NCBI GenBank assembly: GCA_958349535.1
Contig: CATWDJ010000003.1
Coordinates: 1-64,000, forward strand
Direction of reading: 5' to 3'
DNA: 64,000 nt
Origin: Maccoyibacter sp900556645
Lineage (GTDB): Bacteria > Bacillota > Clostridia > Lachnospirales > Lachnospiraceae
The position numbers and the translations under genes were made by a program. Under the pieces are notes generated by a model. The model ran no database searches. It had not been told where the DNA came from and saw only the letters and a program-made list of their open reading frames with translations. Shown here piece by piece: positions 24,773 through 33,640 of this stretch (position 1 is the stretch's first letter; each line of letters opens with the position of its first letter).

Positions 24773-25336
24773 ATGGCAAAACAGATTTGGAAACCCGGAA
24801 ACATGCTTTATCCATTGCCGGTGGTAATGGTCAGTGTAAGGGATAAAAAAGGAAATGACAATATTATCACGGTGGCATGGGCAGGAACTGTCTGCACCAA
24901 TCCTCCGATGGTATCCATTTCCGTCAGACCGGAACGCCATTCCTATCAGATGATAAAGGAGAGCGGAGAGTTTGTCATAAATCTGGTGACAAAGGATTTG
25001 GTCTTTGCCACAGATTATTGTGGCGTGAAATCCGGCAGAGATGTAGATAAATTCAAAGAAATGAAGTTAAAGAAGGAAAAAGCAGAGAAGGTAGCAGCAG
25101 CTTTGATTGCCCAGAGTCCGGTGAATCTGGAATGCAGAGTGACCGAGTGCAAGGAGCTGGGCTCCCATCATATGTTTGTGGCAGAGATTGTGTCTGTCCA
25201 CATTGATGAGAAGTATATGGATGAAAAAGGAAAGTTTCATCTGAATGAGACCGGATTAGTGACCTATTCCCACGGAGAGTACTTCGCTTTGGGAAAACGG
25301 CTGGGAAGCTTCGGATATTCGGTGAAAAAGAAGTAG
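24773..25336 (+). CDS. Flavin reductase-like domain protein
   Basis: A 187-residue protein of the flavin reductase-like family, which has a split beta-barrel fold binding FMN. Typical segments are MLYPLPVVMVSVRD, TVAWAGTVCTNPPMVSISVR and SGEFVINLV. It starts five bases after the pyrophosphatase stop and is surely co-transcribed. Family members reduce flavin with NAD(P)H or act as flavoprotein electron carriers; the substrate here cannot be told. Cys residues in GTVCTN and TDYCGV may be redox active but this is not established. Confidence 0.88.
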   Translation: MAKQIWKPGNMLYPLPVVMVSVRDKKGNDNIITVAWAGTVCTNPPMVSISVRPERHSYQMIKESGEFVINLVTKDLVFATDYCGVKSGRDVDKFKEMKLKKEKAEKVAAALIAQSPVNLECRVTECKELGSHHMFVAEIVSVHIDEKYMDEKGKFHLNETGLVTYSHGEYFALGKRLGSFGYSVKKK

Positions 25337-25369
25337 CGATTGCAAGAAACTGTTGAAAAAATGGCGGTT

Positions 25370-25885
25370 CTATTTCACCAACAAATCCATCAGATAAGCG
25401 TAGACCTCTTCGGATTGTTTTTTCCAGTTCTCGCAGACCGCTTCCGCCATCTCCGTATTTTTTACCGTGAGGGTAAAGTCGATAACCGGATGATTATGTT
25501 GTTTCAGTTGGCAGTGTACCGCATAATCCTGATTGGTGGTTTTGTAATAGTCAGCAAGGATATCAGCATCCTGCTTCAACTCAATCTGATTTGCGGAAAA
25601 ATAATCGGCAACATCCTTGCGGATAGCTTCGGAAATCTTATCCTCAAAAAAATGCAGGGTTTCTTTTCCAGAGGCGGTAATCCGATACTGGGTATTGCTG
25701 TGGGTCGTTTCATAGGTAATTAGCTCCGATTCCAACAAATCATTGACCACCTGTTGTACCGTAAAATAGGTGGTATAATCTTTGTCCAAAAAGAAATTGG
25801 ATATCTTTGTATTGTTCAATGGAAAATCCACCTGTTCTAACATATATAAAATAATCAGTTTGTAAATTGTATTTGGTTCAGCCAT
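25370..25885 (-). CDS. DUF4364 family protein, predicted winged-helix
   Basis: A 171-residue protein matching my recollection of the DUF4364 family common in Clostridia. The N-terminal half looks like a winged helix (YKLIILYMLEQVDFPLNN, FTVQQVVNDLLESELITYE, ITASGKETLHFF), and the C-terminal half is a mixed alpha/beta domain. It is probably a DNA-binding regulator, but no target is known. It follows the radical SAM gene on the minus strand with a 14-base gap, indicating one transcript. Confidence 0.8.
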   Translation of the reverse strand: MAEPNTIYKLIILYMLEQVDFPLNNTKISNFFLDKDYTTYFTVQQVVNDLLESELITYETTHSNTQYRITASGKETLHFFEDKISEAIRKDVADYFSANQIELKQDADILADYYKTTNQDYAVHCQLKQHNHPVIDFTLTVKNTEMAEAVCENWKKQSEEVYAYLMDLLVK

Positions 25886-25899
25886 AAAATCCCTTCTTT

Positions 25900-26829
25900 T
25901 TATAGTTCTGACAGACGTCCCTGATAGGTGTCACGCTCCTTGAGACGCCGCTGAATTTGCTTTAATATCTGTTTTTTGTGGATACTCCATTCCGGTGCAA
26001 GTAAAAGCTTGCGGGGACCGTCACCGGTTAATCGGTGAATAACCACGTTCTGGGGAAGATATTCCAGACAGTCGATGATGAGTTCCACATATTCCTTCTG
26101 TGACAGTACAGAAAATCCCTCTTTTTTATAATAGTCTGCCAAATCCGTGTTTTCCAAAACGTGTAAAAGCTGAAGTTTTACTCCGTCTAAGGGAAGAGTG
26201 GAAATCTTCTTTACCGATGACAACATCTGTTCATGGGTCTCCGATGGAAGTCCCAGAATCAAATGGGTGATAACGGAAATGCCCTGTGCTTTTAAAGAAA
26301 ACACGGCTTTTTCGTAGCAGTCATAGTCAAAGCCCCGTCGGATAAAAGCGGCGGTCTGTGGATGGATGGTCTGCAATCCCAGTTCCACCCAGACAGGTTT
26401 TATATGATTTGATTCCGATAAAAGTGTCAATATCTCGCTATCCAGACAATCCGGGCGGGTGGCAATGGAAAGAGCCACAATGTCAGGATGGCAGATTGCC
26501 TCTGAAAAAATTTTCCTTAAATAAGAAACGGGAGCATAGGTGTTGGTGTATGCCTGAAAATAGGCAATAAAAAGTCGACAGTCCGTCTTTTTTTGCAACA
26601 GTTTTTTCCCTTCTTCTATCTGCTTAGTAACAGAAAGGTCAACAGAAGAAGCAAAGTCTCCGGAGCCGCCTGCGGAGCAGAAAATGCAGCCACGGGTGTC
26701 CAGAGTACCGTCTCTGTTGGGACAGGTCATACCGCCGTTTAGAGCAATCCGGTACACCTTTTCTCCAAAGGTTTTTTTTAAATAGTAATCTAATGAATAA
26801 TAACGTTTTTCGTTCCAATATTTACGCAT
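25900..26829 (-). CDS. Radical SAM protein, TIGR01212/YhcC family
   Basis: A 309-residue radical S-adenosylmethionine protein. The cluster-binding cysteines are in the long motif CPNRDGTLDTRGCIFC near the N-terminus, the spacing typical of the YhcC family. Further marks are SIATRPDCLD and GLQTIHPQTAAFIRRG. The physiological reaction of this family is not known to me. It is divergent from rho, with 143 bases between start codons. The minus-strand start is preceded by AGAGG. Confidence 0.92.
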   Translation of the reverse strand: MRKYWNEKRYYSLDYYLKKTFGEKVYRIALNGGMTCPNRDGTLDTRGCIFCSAGGSGDFASSVDLSVTKQIEEGKKLLQKKTDCRLFIAYFQAYTNTYAPVSYLRKIFSEAICHPDIVALSIATRPDCLDSEILTLLSESNHIKPVWVELGLQTIHPQTAAFIRRGFDYDCYEKAVFSLKAQGISVITHLILGLPSETHEQMLSSVKKISTLPLDGVKLQLLHVLENTDLADYYKKEGFSVLSQKEYVELIIDCLEYLPQNVVIHRLTGDGPRKLLLAPEWSIHKKQILKQIQRRLKERDTYQGRLSEL

Positions 26830-26972
26830 TGCCTCTTAATCATATCATTATCAATTTGACAAATCAAGGAAAAATAGGACTTCCACTTTCTTCTAAAGTA
26901 TTGTATAATGGCGGTATCAGAAAAGTCGTTGTGCCATATCGGCATGTATTCCAGGCAGTTAAGGAGAAAAGA

Positions 26973-28322
26973 ATGAGAGAGAAATATGAGAGTTTGTCTG
27001 TTTCCGTTTTGCGTGACTTGGCGAAAAGCAGGGGAATCGGCAAAGTGACATCAATGAAGAAAGCAGAGTTAGTAGAGGCAATGCTTGCAAAGGATGAGGA
27101 GGAAAAAAAACAGTCATCCGGCACAGCAGGTTCTGCTCCGAAAACCGAAGGAAAAGAAAAAACATTTCCGGGTGAGACGGAGATGAGTTTGGACAGCGGA
27201 ATTACAACCGAAGGAATTTTGGAGGTTATGCCGGATGGATACGGCTTTATTCGGTGTGAGAACTATCTTCCGGGAGAGAAGGATGTATATGTATCCCCTT
27301 CCCAGATTCGGAAGTTTGATTTGAAAACCGGAGATATTATCAAAGGAAATACCAGAGTAAAAACTCAGGGAGAAAAATTCTCCGCTTTGTTATATGTAAA
27401 AACCATCAATGGATATCATCCGTCGGAGGCTCAGAAACGAAAGAACTTTGAGGATTTGACGCCGATTTTCCCGGATGAAAGATTGCATTTGGATCACGAA
27501 CGGGGAACCAACATGGCAATGCGGATTGTGGATTTGGTATCGCCGATTGGAAAGGGACAGCGTGGTATGATTGTATCTCCGCCAAAGGCAGGTAAGACCA
27601 CCCTGTTAAAAGCCGTTGCAAAATCCATTGTAAAGAGCAACCCGGAAATGCACCTGATTATCCTTCTGATTGATGAACGTCCGGAGGAGGTAACGGATAT
27701 CAAGGAGGCAATCTGCGGAGACAATGTGGAGGTAATCTATTCCACCTTTGATGAGTTGCCGGAACATCACAGAAGAGTTTCCGAGATGGTTATTGAGCGG
27801 GCAAAACGTTTGGTGGAGCATAAGCGTGATGTAATGATTCTGTTGGATTCCATTACGAGACTGGCAAGAGCCTACAATTTAGTGGTGCCGCCTAGCGGAA
27901 GAACCCTGTCCGGTGGTTTGGACCCGGCAGCTTTGCATATGCCGAAACGGTTTTTTGGTGCGGCAAGAAATATGAGAGAGGGCGGTAGCCTGACCATTTT
28001 GGCAACTGCATTGGTAGATACCGGAAGTAAGATGGATGATGTGGTTTATGAGGAATTTAAAGGAACCGGAAATATGGAGCTGGTTCTGGACAGAAAGCTT
28101 TCGGAGAAGAGAGTTTTTCCTGCTTTGGATATTGTGAAATCCGGTACACGCCGGGAGGATTTGCTGTTGGATGAAGAGGAATTGGAAGCAGTCAATATTA
28201 TGCGTAAAGCAATCAACGGTATGCGAAAGGACGAGGCAGTGGAGAACATTCTCAATATGTTTGCCCGTACCAAAGACAACCGGGAATTTATTCAGGTAGT
28301 AAAGAAAAACAGAATTATATAA
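26973..28322 (+). CDS. rho: Transcription termination factor Rho
   Basis: A 449-residue hexameric RNA helicase that ends transcription. From the ATG at 26973 (AAGGAG upstream) it has a Rho_N helical domain (LSVSVLRDLAKSRGIGKV), a short charged insert, the cold-shock-like RNA-binding domain (GYGFIRCENYLPGEKDVYVS) and the ATPase domain with Walker A SPPKAGKTT, Walker B ILLDSITRLARAYN, and GRTLSGG. The frame is open 60 codons further upstream, but that region lies in the promoter and lacks a ribosome site. A TATAAT box is at 26904-26909 with no strong -35. No downstream partner. Confidence 0.97.
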   Translation: MREKYESLSVSVLRDLAKSRGIGKVTSMKKAELVEAMLAKDEEEKKQSSGTAGSAPKTEGKEKTFPGETEMSLDSGITTEGILEVMPDGYGFIRCENYLPGEKDVYVSPSQIRKFDLKTGDIIKGNTRVKTQGEKFSALLYVKTINGYHPSEAQKRKNFEDLTPIFPDERLHLDHERGTNMAMRIVDLVSPIGKGQRGMIVSPPKAGKTTLLKAVAKSIVKSNPEMHLIILLIDERPEEVTDIKEAICGDNVEVIYSTFDELPEHHRRVSEMVIERAKRLVEHKRDVMILLDSITRLARAYNLVVPPSGRTLSGGLDPAALHMPKRFFGAARNMREGGSLTILATALVDTGSKMDDVVYEEFKGTGNMELVLDRKLSEKRVFPALDIVKSGTRREDLLLDEEELEAVNIMRKAINGMRKDEAVENILNMFARTKDNREFIQVVKKNRII

Positions 28323-28346
28323 AAAGAAGTTGTTAAGTAATTGAAA

Positions 28347-29201
28347 ATGAAGAAATGTAAAATAACAGCCTTCTCGTTTTTGCTGGTTTTATGTATGGCA
28401 ATTACGGGATGCACACAGACGCTGGAAAAAAGCGGGGAGCAGGAGGTTGAGAGGAATGACTCGTCAGAGGCGGCATATGAGGTCATTGATAACAATGAGC
28501 CGTCTTTTACCGAGGCAGAAATGACAACGGAATCTTTTGAGATATATAGTGCGATGGACAGTCTGGGCAGATGCGGTGTGGCATACGCCAATATCGGCAG
28601 AGAACTGATGCCTACGGAGGAACGGGGCAGTATCGGAATGATAAAGCCATCCGGTTGGAAGACCATCAAATATGAAAATGTAGACGGGAAGTATTTGTAT
28701 AACCGATGTCATTTAATCGGTTATCAGTTGACCGGAGAAAATGCAAACGAAAAGAATCTGATTACGGGAACCAGATATATGAATGTGCAGGGGATGCTGC
28801 CCTTTGAGGATGAGGTGGCAGACTATGTGCGGGAAACAGGAAACCATGTGCTTTATCGTGTAACCCCGGATTTTCAGGGAGATAATCTGGTGGCTTCCGG
28901 GGTGGAGATGGAGGCGAAATCTGTAGAAGACCAGGGGGCAGGAGTCAGCTTTCATGTGTACGTCTACAATCGGCAACCGGGGATATGGATCAATTATGCC
29001 AACGGAGACAGCCAACAGTTGGAAACAGCAGAGGAATCTGAAGAATGTACTTATATTATCAATAAAAACACGTGGAAATTTCACAAGTCCACCTGTTCCG
29101 GCGTAAGTCAGATGAAAGAGTCCAATAAGCTGACTTATACGGGAGACCGTCAGAAGTTGATGACAGCAGGCTACGAACCTTGTAAAAGCTGTAATCCATA
29201 A
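28347..29201 (+). CDS. Lipoprotein DNA/RNA non-specific endonuclease with Cys-rich C-terminal domain
   Basis: A 284-residue exported nuclease. The signal peptide ends with lipobox AITGC, so it would be held on the outer face of the membrane. The endonuclease domain (about 60-215) contains the catalytic histidine in YNRCHLIGYQL and the metal-binding asparagine region in NLITGTRYMN, typical of His-Me finger nucleases of the streptococcal DNase type. The last 50 residues (KNTWKFHKSTC to PCKSCNP) form a small Cys-rich module often found at the ends of clostridial nucleases. It may degrade external DNA for nutrients or uptake. The ribosome site is weak; an alternative TTG start is at 28341. Confidence 0.88.
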   Translation: MKKCKITAFSFLLVLCMAITGCTQTLEKSGEQEVERNDSSEAAYEVIDNNEPSFTEAEMTTESFEIYSAMDSLGRCGVAYANIGRELMPTEERGSIGMIKPSGWKTIKYENVDGKYLYNRCHLIGYQLTGENANEKNLITGTRYMNVQGMLPFEDEVADYVRETGNHVLYRVTPDFQGDNLVASGVEMEAKSVEDQGAGVSFHVYVYNRQPGIWINYANGDSQQLETAEESEECTYIINKNTWKFHKSTCSGVSQMKESNKLTYTGDRQKLMTAGYEPCKSCNP

Positions 29202-29258
29202 ATAAAGTTGAGGAAAGAAAAATCATCTGGAAAAATAAAGAAAATTTAGTCAGAGGAC

Positions 29259-29287
29259 TTGCATAATAGGTAAGTCTATGGTACAAT
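29259..29287 (+). promoter_or_regulatory. Promoter and leader of rpmE
   Basis: TTGCAT (29259-29264), exact 17-base spacer, TACAAT (29282-29287). About 90 bases of leader precede the start codon and include a small stem (TATAGTTAGAATTGACTATA). Ribosomal protein L31 leaders that control their own gene are described in Firmicutes; whether this is one I cannot tell. Confidence 0.7.
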
Positions 29288-29382
29288 AAGAAAGCTGTTT
29301 ATCGGGATGTATAGTTAGAATTGACTATAAAACAGAATATATTATAGAAGTAAATTATTAAGATATTGAAGAGGTGAAAATC

Positions 29383-29589
29383 ATGAGAGAAGGAATCCAT
29401 CCAGACTATTATCAGGCAACTGTTACATGTAACTGTGGAAATACATTTGTAACAGGCTCAACAAAGGAAGATATTCACGTTGAGATTTGTTCTAAATGCC
29501 ATCCATTCTACACAGGTCAGCAGAAAGCAACTCAGGCTCGTGGACGTATTGATAAATTCAATAAGAAATACGGCATGGACAACAAATAG
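29383..29589 (+). CDS. rpmE: 50S ribosomal protein L31, zinc-binding type
   Basis: A 68-residue ribosomal protein started at 29383 (MREGIHPDYYQATVTC), with GAGGTG six bases upstream. Cysteines in CNCGNTF and CSKCHPF make this the zinc-containing form, as opposed to the zinc-free paralogue induced on starvation for zinc. The ending FNKKYG is typical. The gene has its own promoter and a terminator, so DUF1385-prmC-prfA downstream is reached only by read-through or another promoter. Confidence 0.97.
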   Translation: MREGIHPDYYQATVTCNCGNTFVTGSTKEDIHVEICSKCHPFYTGQQKATQARGRIDKFNKKYGMDNK

Positions 29590-29606
29590 TAAGAGATTTG
29601 TTTGCA

Positions 29607-29637
29607 AAAGGTTGAGGTTTGATATCTCAACCTTTTT
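29607..29637 (+). terminator. Terminator after rpmE
   Basis: AAAGGTTGAG pairs with CTCAACCTTT, then a run of T. The loop is nine bases. Confidence 0.88.
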
Positions 29638-29659
29638 TTAGAAAATGAGGGCTGGTTTT

Positions 29660-30583
29660 ATGAGCTATTCGGGAATAGGCGGTCAGGCAGTCATGGAAGG
29701 TGTCATGATGCGGAATCAGGACAAGTATGCCGTGGCAGTGAGAAAGCCGGACCATGAGATTGTTGTGGATGTACAGCAGTGCAAAAGCAGCAAAGGAGAA
29801 GAAACAGTTAAAAAGATACCGATTATCAGAGGCGTATACAGCTTTATCAGTTCGCTGGTGCTGGGAATGCGTACGCTTATGTACTCTGCTTCTTTTTATG
29901 AAGAAGAGGAAAAAGAACTGAATGAAGAGGAACAGAAGAAAAAAGAACGGAAAGAAAGCATGGAGATGGGGCTTACCGTATGTCTTTCTGTGGTGTTGGC
30001 AGTTGCGGTTTTTATGTTACTGCCTTACGGATTATCCCTGTTTTTTGAAAAATGGATTGCCTCTCCTACGGTACTGGCTTTGATAGAAGGAGTAATTCGT
30101 GTAATTATTTTTCTGGCATATATTATTTTGATTGCAGCCATGGATGATATTAAACGGGTATATATGTATCATGGTGCAGAACATAAATGTATTAACTGTA
30201 TTGAACATGGAAAAGAATTAAATACGGAGAATGTGAAGGCAAGCTCCCGTCTGCACAAAAGATGTGGCACCAGCTTTCTGTTTCTGGTGGTGTTTATCAG
30301 TATCCTGTTTTTTGCGTGTATCCGTACGGATTCTGTGGCACTCCGCTTTGGTCTGCGTGTATTGCTGATACCGGTGATTGCGGGAGTAGCCTATGAATTT
30401 CTGCGTTTGGCGGGACGGAGTGAAAACTGTGTGGTAAATATTTTAAGCAAACCGGGACTTTGGCTGCAAAAAATCACCACAAGGGAGCCGGATGAGGATA
30501 TGATTGAGGTGGCCATTGCCTCCGTAGAAGCAGTTTTTGACTGGAAATCTTATATTGAGAAAATAAATAAATCAGAGCTCTGA
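29660..30583 (+). CDS. DUF1385 membrane protein
   Basis: A 307-residue integral membrane protein of the DUF1385 family, which in Clostridia usually sits upstream of prmC and prfA, as here. The conserved start GIGGQAVMEGVMMR, the motif YHGAEHKCINCIEHG and CGTSFLFLVVF are present. About four to five hydrophobic helices are visible, with a charged loop (EEEKELNEEEQKKKERKES) after the first part. The ATG at 29660 follows GAGG by nine bases and starts right before the conserved region; 29645 is an alternative. Its function is unknown. Confidence 0.9.
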   Translation: MSYSGIGGQAVMEGVMMRNQDKYAVAVRKPDHEIVVDVQQCKSSKGEETVKKIPIIRGVYSFISSLVLGMRTLMYSASFYEEEEKELNEEEQKKKERKESMEMGLTVCLSVVLAVAVFMLLPYGLSLFFEKWIASPTVLALIEGVIRVIIFLAYIILIAAMDDIKRVYMYHGAEHKCINCIEHGKELNTENVKASSRLHKRCGTSFLFLVVFISILFFACIRTDSVALRFGLRVLLIPVIAGVAYEFLRLAGRSENCVVNILSKPGLWLQKITTREPDEDMIEVAIASVEAVFDWKSYIEKINKSEL

Positions 30584-30623
30584 TTACATTATCTTGTAAA
30601 AAGATAATCAAGGAGTAAAGGAT

Positions 30624-31451
30624 ATGACATATAAAGAAGCATTGACAAATGGAGTGCAGGTATTGGAGCAGGCAGAGATTGACACGGCAAGAATCGATGC
30701 GTGGTATCTGTTGGAGCATACCTGTAATATCAACCGTCAGCATTACTATTTGAATGAGGACGGAGAACTGACAGAAGAAGAGCAGCACGAGTATCAGCTG
30801 GCAATTCATAAGCGGGCAGAACATGTGCCGCTGCAATATATCATCGGAGAACAGGAATTCATGGGAATGACCTTTAAGGTAAATCCCAACGTGCTGATTC
30901 CGAGACAGGACACCGAGACCTTGGTGGAAGAAGCATTGAAATTATGCAAACCAAACGGCCGGGTGTTGGATTTGTGCACCGGTTCCGGCTGTATCATCAT
31001 CAGTTTGGTGCGGCATTTACCGGATTTAGAGGCCTATGCAGGGGATATTTCCAAACAGGCATTGAATACGGCGAAAGAAAATGCCAAGACTTACCAGACC
31101 GCAGTTACCTTTGAAAAAAGCGATTTGTTTGAGGCATTCAGCGGTAAATTTGATATGATTGTTTCAAATCCGCCTTATATCCCTACCGCAGAGATTGCGA
31201 ATCTGATGCCGGAGGTACGAGATTTTGAGCCGATGGAGGCGTTGGACGGTCAGGAAGACGGACTTTATTTTTACCGGAAGATTGTGGCGGGAAGCGTGGA
31301 GTATCTGAAGGAGGACGGCTATCTGTGTTTGGAAATCGGATATGATCAGGCATCCGCAGTTACGGAAATGATGAAAAAGTTCGGATTTAAAGAGATTACG
31401 GTCTTAAAGGATCTTGCCGGATTGGACCGGGTGGTGCGTGGTCATTTGTAG
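30624..31451 (+). CDS. prmC: Release factor glutamine methyltransferase
   Basis: A 275-residue enzyme that methylates the glutamine of the GGQ motif in release factors. It has the N-terminal helical recognition domain (about 1-75) and a Rossmann methyltransferase domain with LDLCTGSGCIIISL as S-adenosylmethionine site and the catalytic NPPY in IVSNPPYIPT. The location directly before prfA is the usual operon arrangement. Ribosome site AAGGAG. Confidence 0.97.
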   Translation: MTYKEALTNGVQVLEQAEIDTARIDAWYLLEHTCNINRQHYYLNEDGELTEEEQHEYQLAIHKRAEHVPLQYIIGEQEFMGMTFKVNPNVLIPRQDTETLVEEALKLCKPNGRVLDLCTGSGCIIISLVRHLPDLEAYAGDISKQALNTAKENAKTYQTAVTFEKSDLFEAFSGKFDMIVSNPPYIPTAEIANLMPEVRDFEPMEALDGQEDGLYFYRKIVAGSVEYLKEDGYLCLEIGYDQASAVTEMMKKFGFKEITVLKDLAGLDRVVRGHL

Positions 31452-31526
31452 CGGCTTTGGAAAAAGAAACCGTTGACCGAACCACAGGCAGAATCGTGCC
31501 GTTGAAAAAGGAAAGAGGAAGAGAAA

Positions 31527-32597
31527 ATGTTTGATAGATTAGATGATACCGTAATGAGATATGAAGAAATGATGAATCAGTTGAGTGAGCCGGATGTGGC
31601 AAATGACGCGGAGCGTTTCCGCAAGCTGATGAAGGAGCAAAGCGATTTGGCTCCTATCGTAGAGACTTATAAGGAATATAAGAAAAGTAAGCAGGATATC
31701 GAGGATTCTCTGGCTATGTTAGAGGAAGAAAGCGACGAGGAAATGCGGGAGCTTGCAAAAGAGGAATTGAATGAATCCAAAGCCCGGGTAGAGGAACTGG
31801 AACAGAAATTAAAGCTGTTGCTGCTTCCAAAGGACCCGAATGATGATAAGAATGTTATTGTGGAAATCCGTGCCGGAGCCGGCGGAGACGAGGCGGCTCT
31901 TTTTGCGGCAGAGATTTACCGTATGTATGTCCATTATGCAGAGAGCCAGAGATGGAAGGTGGAAACCCTTGAGATGGAGGAAATCGGAATCGGCGGAATG
32001 AAGTCGGTAAACTTTATGATTTCCGGTCAGGGAGCTTATTCCAGAATGAAATATGAGTCCGGTGTACACCGGGTACAGCGTGTACCGGAAACCGAGTCCG
32101 GCGGACGTATCCATACCTCTACCATTACCGTTGCGGTAATGCCAGAGGCAGAGGAAGTGGATGTAAAGATTGATGAAAAGGATATCCGTATCGACGTTAT
32201 GCGTGCTTCAGGAAACGGTGGACAGTGTGTCAACACCACAGACTCTGCGGTACGTCTGACCCATTATCCAACGGGAATCGTTATTTACAGCCAGACCGAG
32301 AAATCTCAGATTCAAAATAAGGAAAAGGCTTTTGCCCTTCTCCGTGCGAAGTTGTACGATATAGAATGTCAGAAAGCCCATGATGCGGAGGCAGACCTGC
32401 GAAGAAGTCAAGTCGGTACAGGAGACCGTTCTGAAAAAATCAGAACCTACAACTTCCCACAGGGTCGTGTGACAGATCACAGAATCAACTTGACTCTGTA
32501 TAAACTGGATAAGATTATGAACGGTGATATTCAGGAAATCATTGATGCCTGCATTGCAGCAGACCAGGCTGCGAAACTGGCGAAGATGAACGAATAA
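31527..32597 (+). CDS. prfA: Peptide chain release factor 1
   Basis: A 356-residue class I release factor. The GGQ motif is in RASGNGGQCVNTTDSAV, the site methylated by the upstream gene product. Other marks are EIRAGAGGDEAALFA, RVQRVPETES and GRIHTSTITVAVMPE. Length and operon place fit RF1 (UAA/UAG) rather than RF2, and no RF2-type frameshift site is present. The final codons (about 32556-32597) are duplicated 1.1 kb downstream; see the repeat at 33641-33718. Confidence 0.96.
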   Translation: MFDRLDDTVMRYEEMMNQLSEPDVANDAERFRKLMKEQSDLAPIVETYKEYKKSKQDIEDSLAMLEEESDEEMRELAKEELNESKARVEELEQKLKLLLLPKDPNDDKNVIVEIRAGAGGDEAALFAAEIYRMYVHYAESQRWKVETLEMEEIGIGGMKSVNFMISGQGAYSRMKYESGVHRVQRVPETESGGRIHTSTITVAVMPEAEEVDVKIDEKDIRIDVMRASGNGGQCVNTTDSAVRLTHYPTGIVIYSQTEKSQIQNKEKAFALLRAKLYDIECQKAHDAEADLRRSQVGTGDRSEKIRTYNFPQGRVTDHRINLTLYKLDKIMNGDIQEIIDACIAADQAAKLAKMNE

Positions 32598-32741
32598 GCT
32601 ATGAGTGCAGAATAAAAATGGAGAGTCAGAATCTTGCTTGTAAGAGATTCTGGCTCTTCTTTTTATTCTGTAAGAATGCAAACGACACCGAGATGAAGCG
32701 AAGCGGAATTGAGGTGAACGTTTACATGGCACTCATAGCTT
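32596..32741. repeat. 13-base inverted repeat bracketing the prfA terminator
   Basis: AAGCTATGAGTGC at 32596-32608 overlaps the prfA stop and is the exact complement of GCACTCATAGCTT at 32729-32741. Between them lies the prfA terminator. The right arm recurs at 33688-33700 within the duplicated prfA tail, where the left arm and the terminator are absent. Confidence 0.75.
32622..32665 (+). terminator. Terminator of the prmC-prfA operon
   Basis: AGAGTCAGAATC pairs with GATTCTGGCTCT (one G-T pair), followed by a T-rich stretch. The remaining sequence up to the toxin-antitoxin promoter at 32893 shows no gene. Confidence 0.8.
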
Positions 32742-32892
32742 AGGAGTGAATGAAAACTAAATAAAAGCTCGGATTTACTGGCTTTCTATAATGATAAATG
32801 TTTATAAAAAGAAAACGATTTTTGTATTTTTGACGTGGTCAAGTCATATGGTAATTAAAAATTCACTTTACGGGTAGAAAAGTATAAAACAA

Positions 32893-32921
32893 TTGTAAAA
32901 TGCATATAATTATGCTAGAAT
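32893..32921 (+). promoter_or_regulatory. Promoter of the second Phd/ParE-type module
   Basis: TTGTAA (32893-32898), 17-base spacer, TAGAAT (32916-32921). The spacer holds GCATA and TATGC as a short inverted repeat, which may be part of an autoregulatory operator. Confidence 0.65.
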
Positions 32922-32949
32922 AATGTACAAAAAAAGAGAGGTGTATTTT

Positions 32950-33213
32950 ATGCCACAGATTAGACCAATTACAGATTTGAGAAATACAAATGATATATCA
33001 GATGCATGTCATGCAGTCAAAGAGCCTATTTTTATTACAAAAAATGGATACGGTGATTTAGTTATTATGAGTATAGAAACCTATGAACAGATAGTTGAAA
33101 CTCAGACTATTGATAATGCAATCTCAGAAGCTGAAGAGGAGTATGAAGCAACAGGTATTTTACTTGATGCAGGAGAAACATTAGCCTCACTGAGGAGGAA
33201 GCATTTTGGTTAA
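32950..33213 (+). CDS. Phd/YefM-family antitoxin (second copy)
   Basis: An 87-residue antitoxin starting MPQIRPITDLRNTNDIS, with AGAGAGGTG upstream. The segment PIFITKNGYGDLVIMSIETY is closely similar to that of the antitoxin at 323-586, while the C-terminal toxin-binding halves differ, as expected when partner toxins differ. It ends 8 bases inside the toxin gene. An in-frame start further upstream (32923) lies on the promoter edge and is unlikely. Confidence 0.88.
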   Translation: MPQIRPITDLRNTNDISDACHAVKEPIFITKNGYGDLVIMSIETYEQIVETQTIDNAISEAEEEYEATGILLDAGETLASLRRKHFG

Positions 33214-33508
33214 ACATACAATAAAAATGTTGCAGAGGGCATCGGATGACATTGACAATATTTATAATCATATAGCAGATGATTTCAAGGAAATAGGTAC
33301 TGCTGAGAAATTGGCAGATGCTTTAGAGGATGCTATTTTGAGTTTGGGTGAAATGCCTTATCGTGGTTCAATTAGAAGAACAGGTGCCTTTGCTAATCGG
33401 GGATATCGACAAATTTTTGTGAAGAATTTTACAATTGTGTATCGTATTGACGAAGCAAAGAAGATGGTTGTGATTGTGACAGTTAGGTACACATCGAGTA
33501 GTTTCTGA
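33206..33508 (+). CDS. RelE/ParE-family toxin (second copy)
   Basis: A 100-residue toxin with a TTG start about seven bases after GAGGAGG, overlapping the antitoxin by eight bases. The helical N-terminus (KMLQRASDDIDNIYNHIADD) and the beta-strand C-terminus (RQIFVKNFTIVYRI, VVIVTVRYTSSSF) are characteristic of the fold. ParE members poison gyrase and RelE members cut mRNA; the sequence does not decide which. The C-terminus is complete, unlike the toxin at the window start. Confidence 0.87.
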   Translation: MVKHTIKMLQRASDDIDNIYNHIADDFKEIGTAEKLADALEDAILSLGEMPYRGSIRRTGAFANRGYRQIFVKNFTIVYRIDEAKKMVVIVTVRYTSSSF

Positions 33509-33640
33509 TAATCAATGATAGTGTCGAGAAACATGAAGCTATTTTTTATAATATGAAGTTCTGCTAGCTAAATTGTACGTAACTGGAAGATTTTATATGG
33601 ATAGCATTGGTCGGGGGAGTAATGGATACCTTTGTTCCGT

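Noticed and set aside
26839..26867. Minus-strand promoter for the radical SAM gene (TTGATT, 17 bases, TATGAT)
   Set aside because: It would start transcription within a few bases of the start codon and leave the ribosome site inside the -10 region.
26793..26972. 60 extra N-terminal residues for Rho
   Set aside because: No ribosome site; the region contains the promoter and the Rho_N domain starts at 26973.
29645..29659. Upstream start for the DUF1385 protein
   Set aside because: No ribosome site before 29645, whereas GAGG lies nine bases before 29660, where the conserved region begins.
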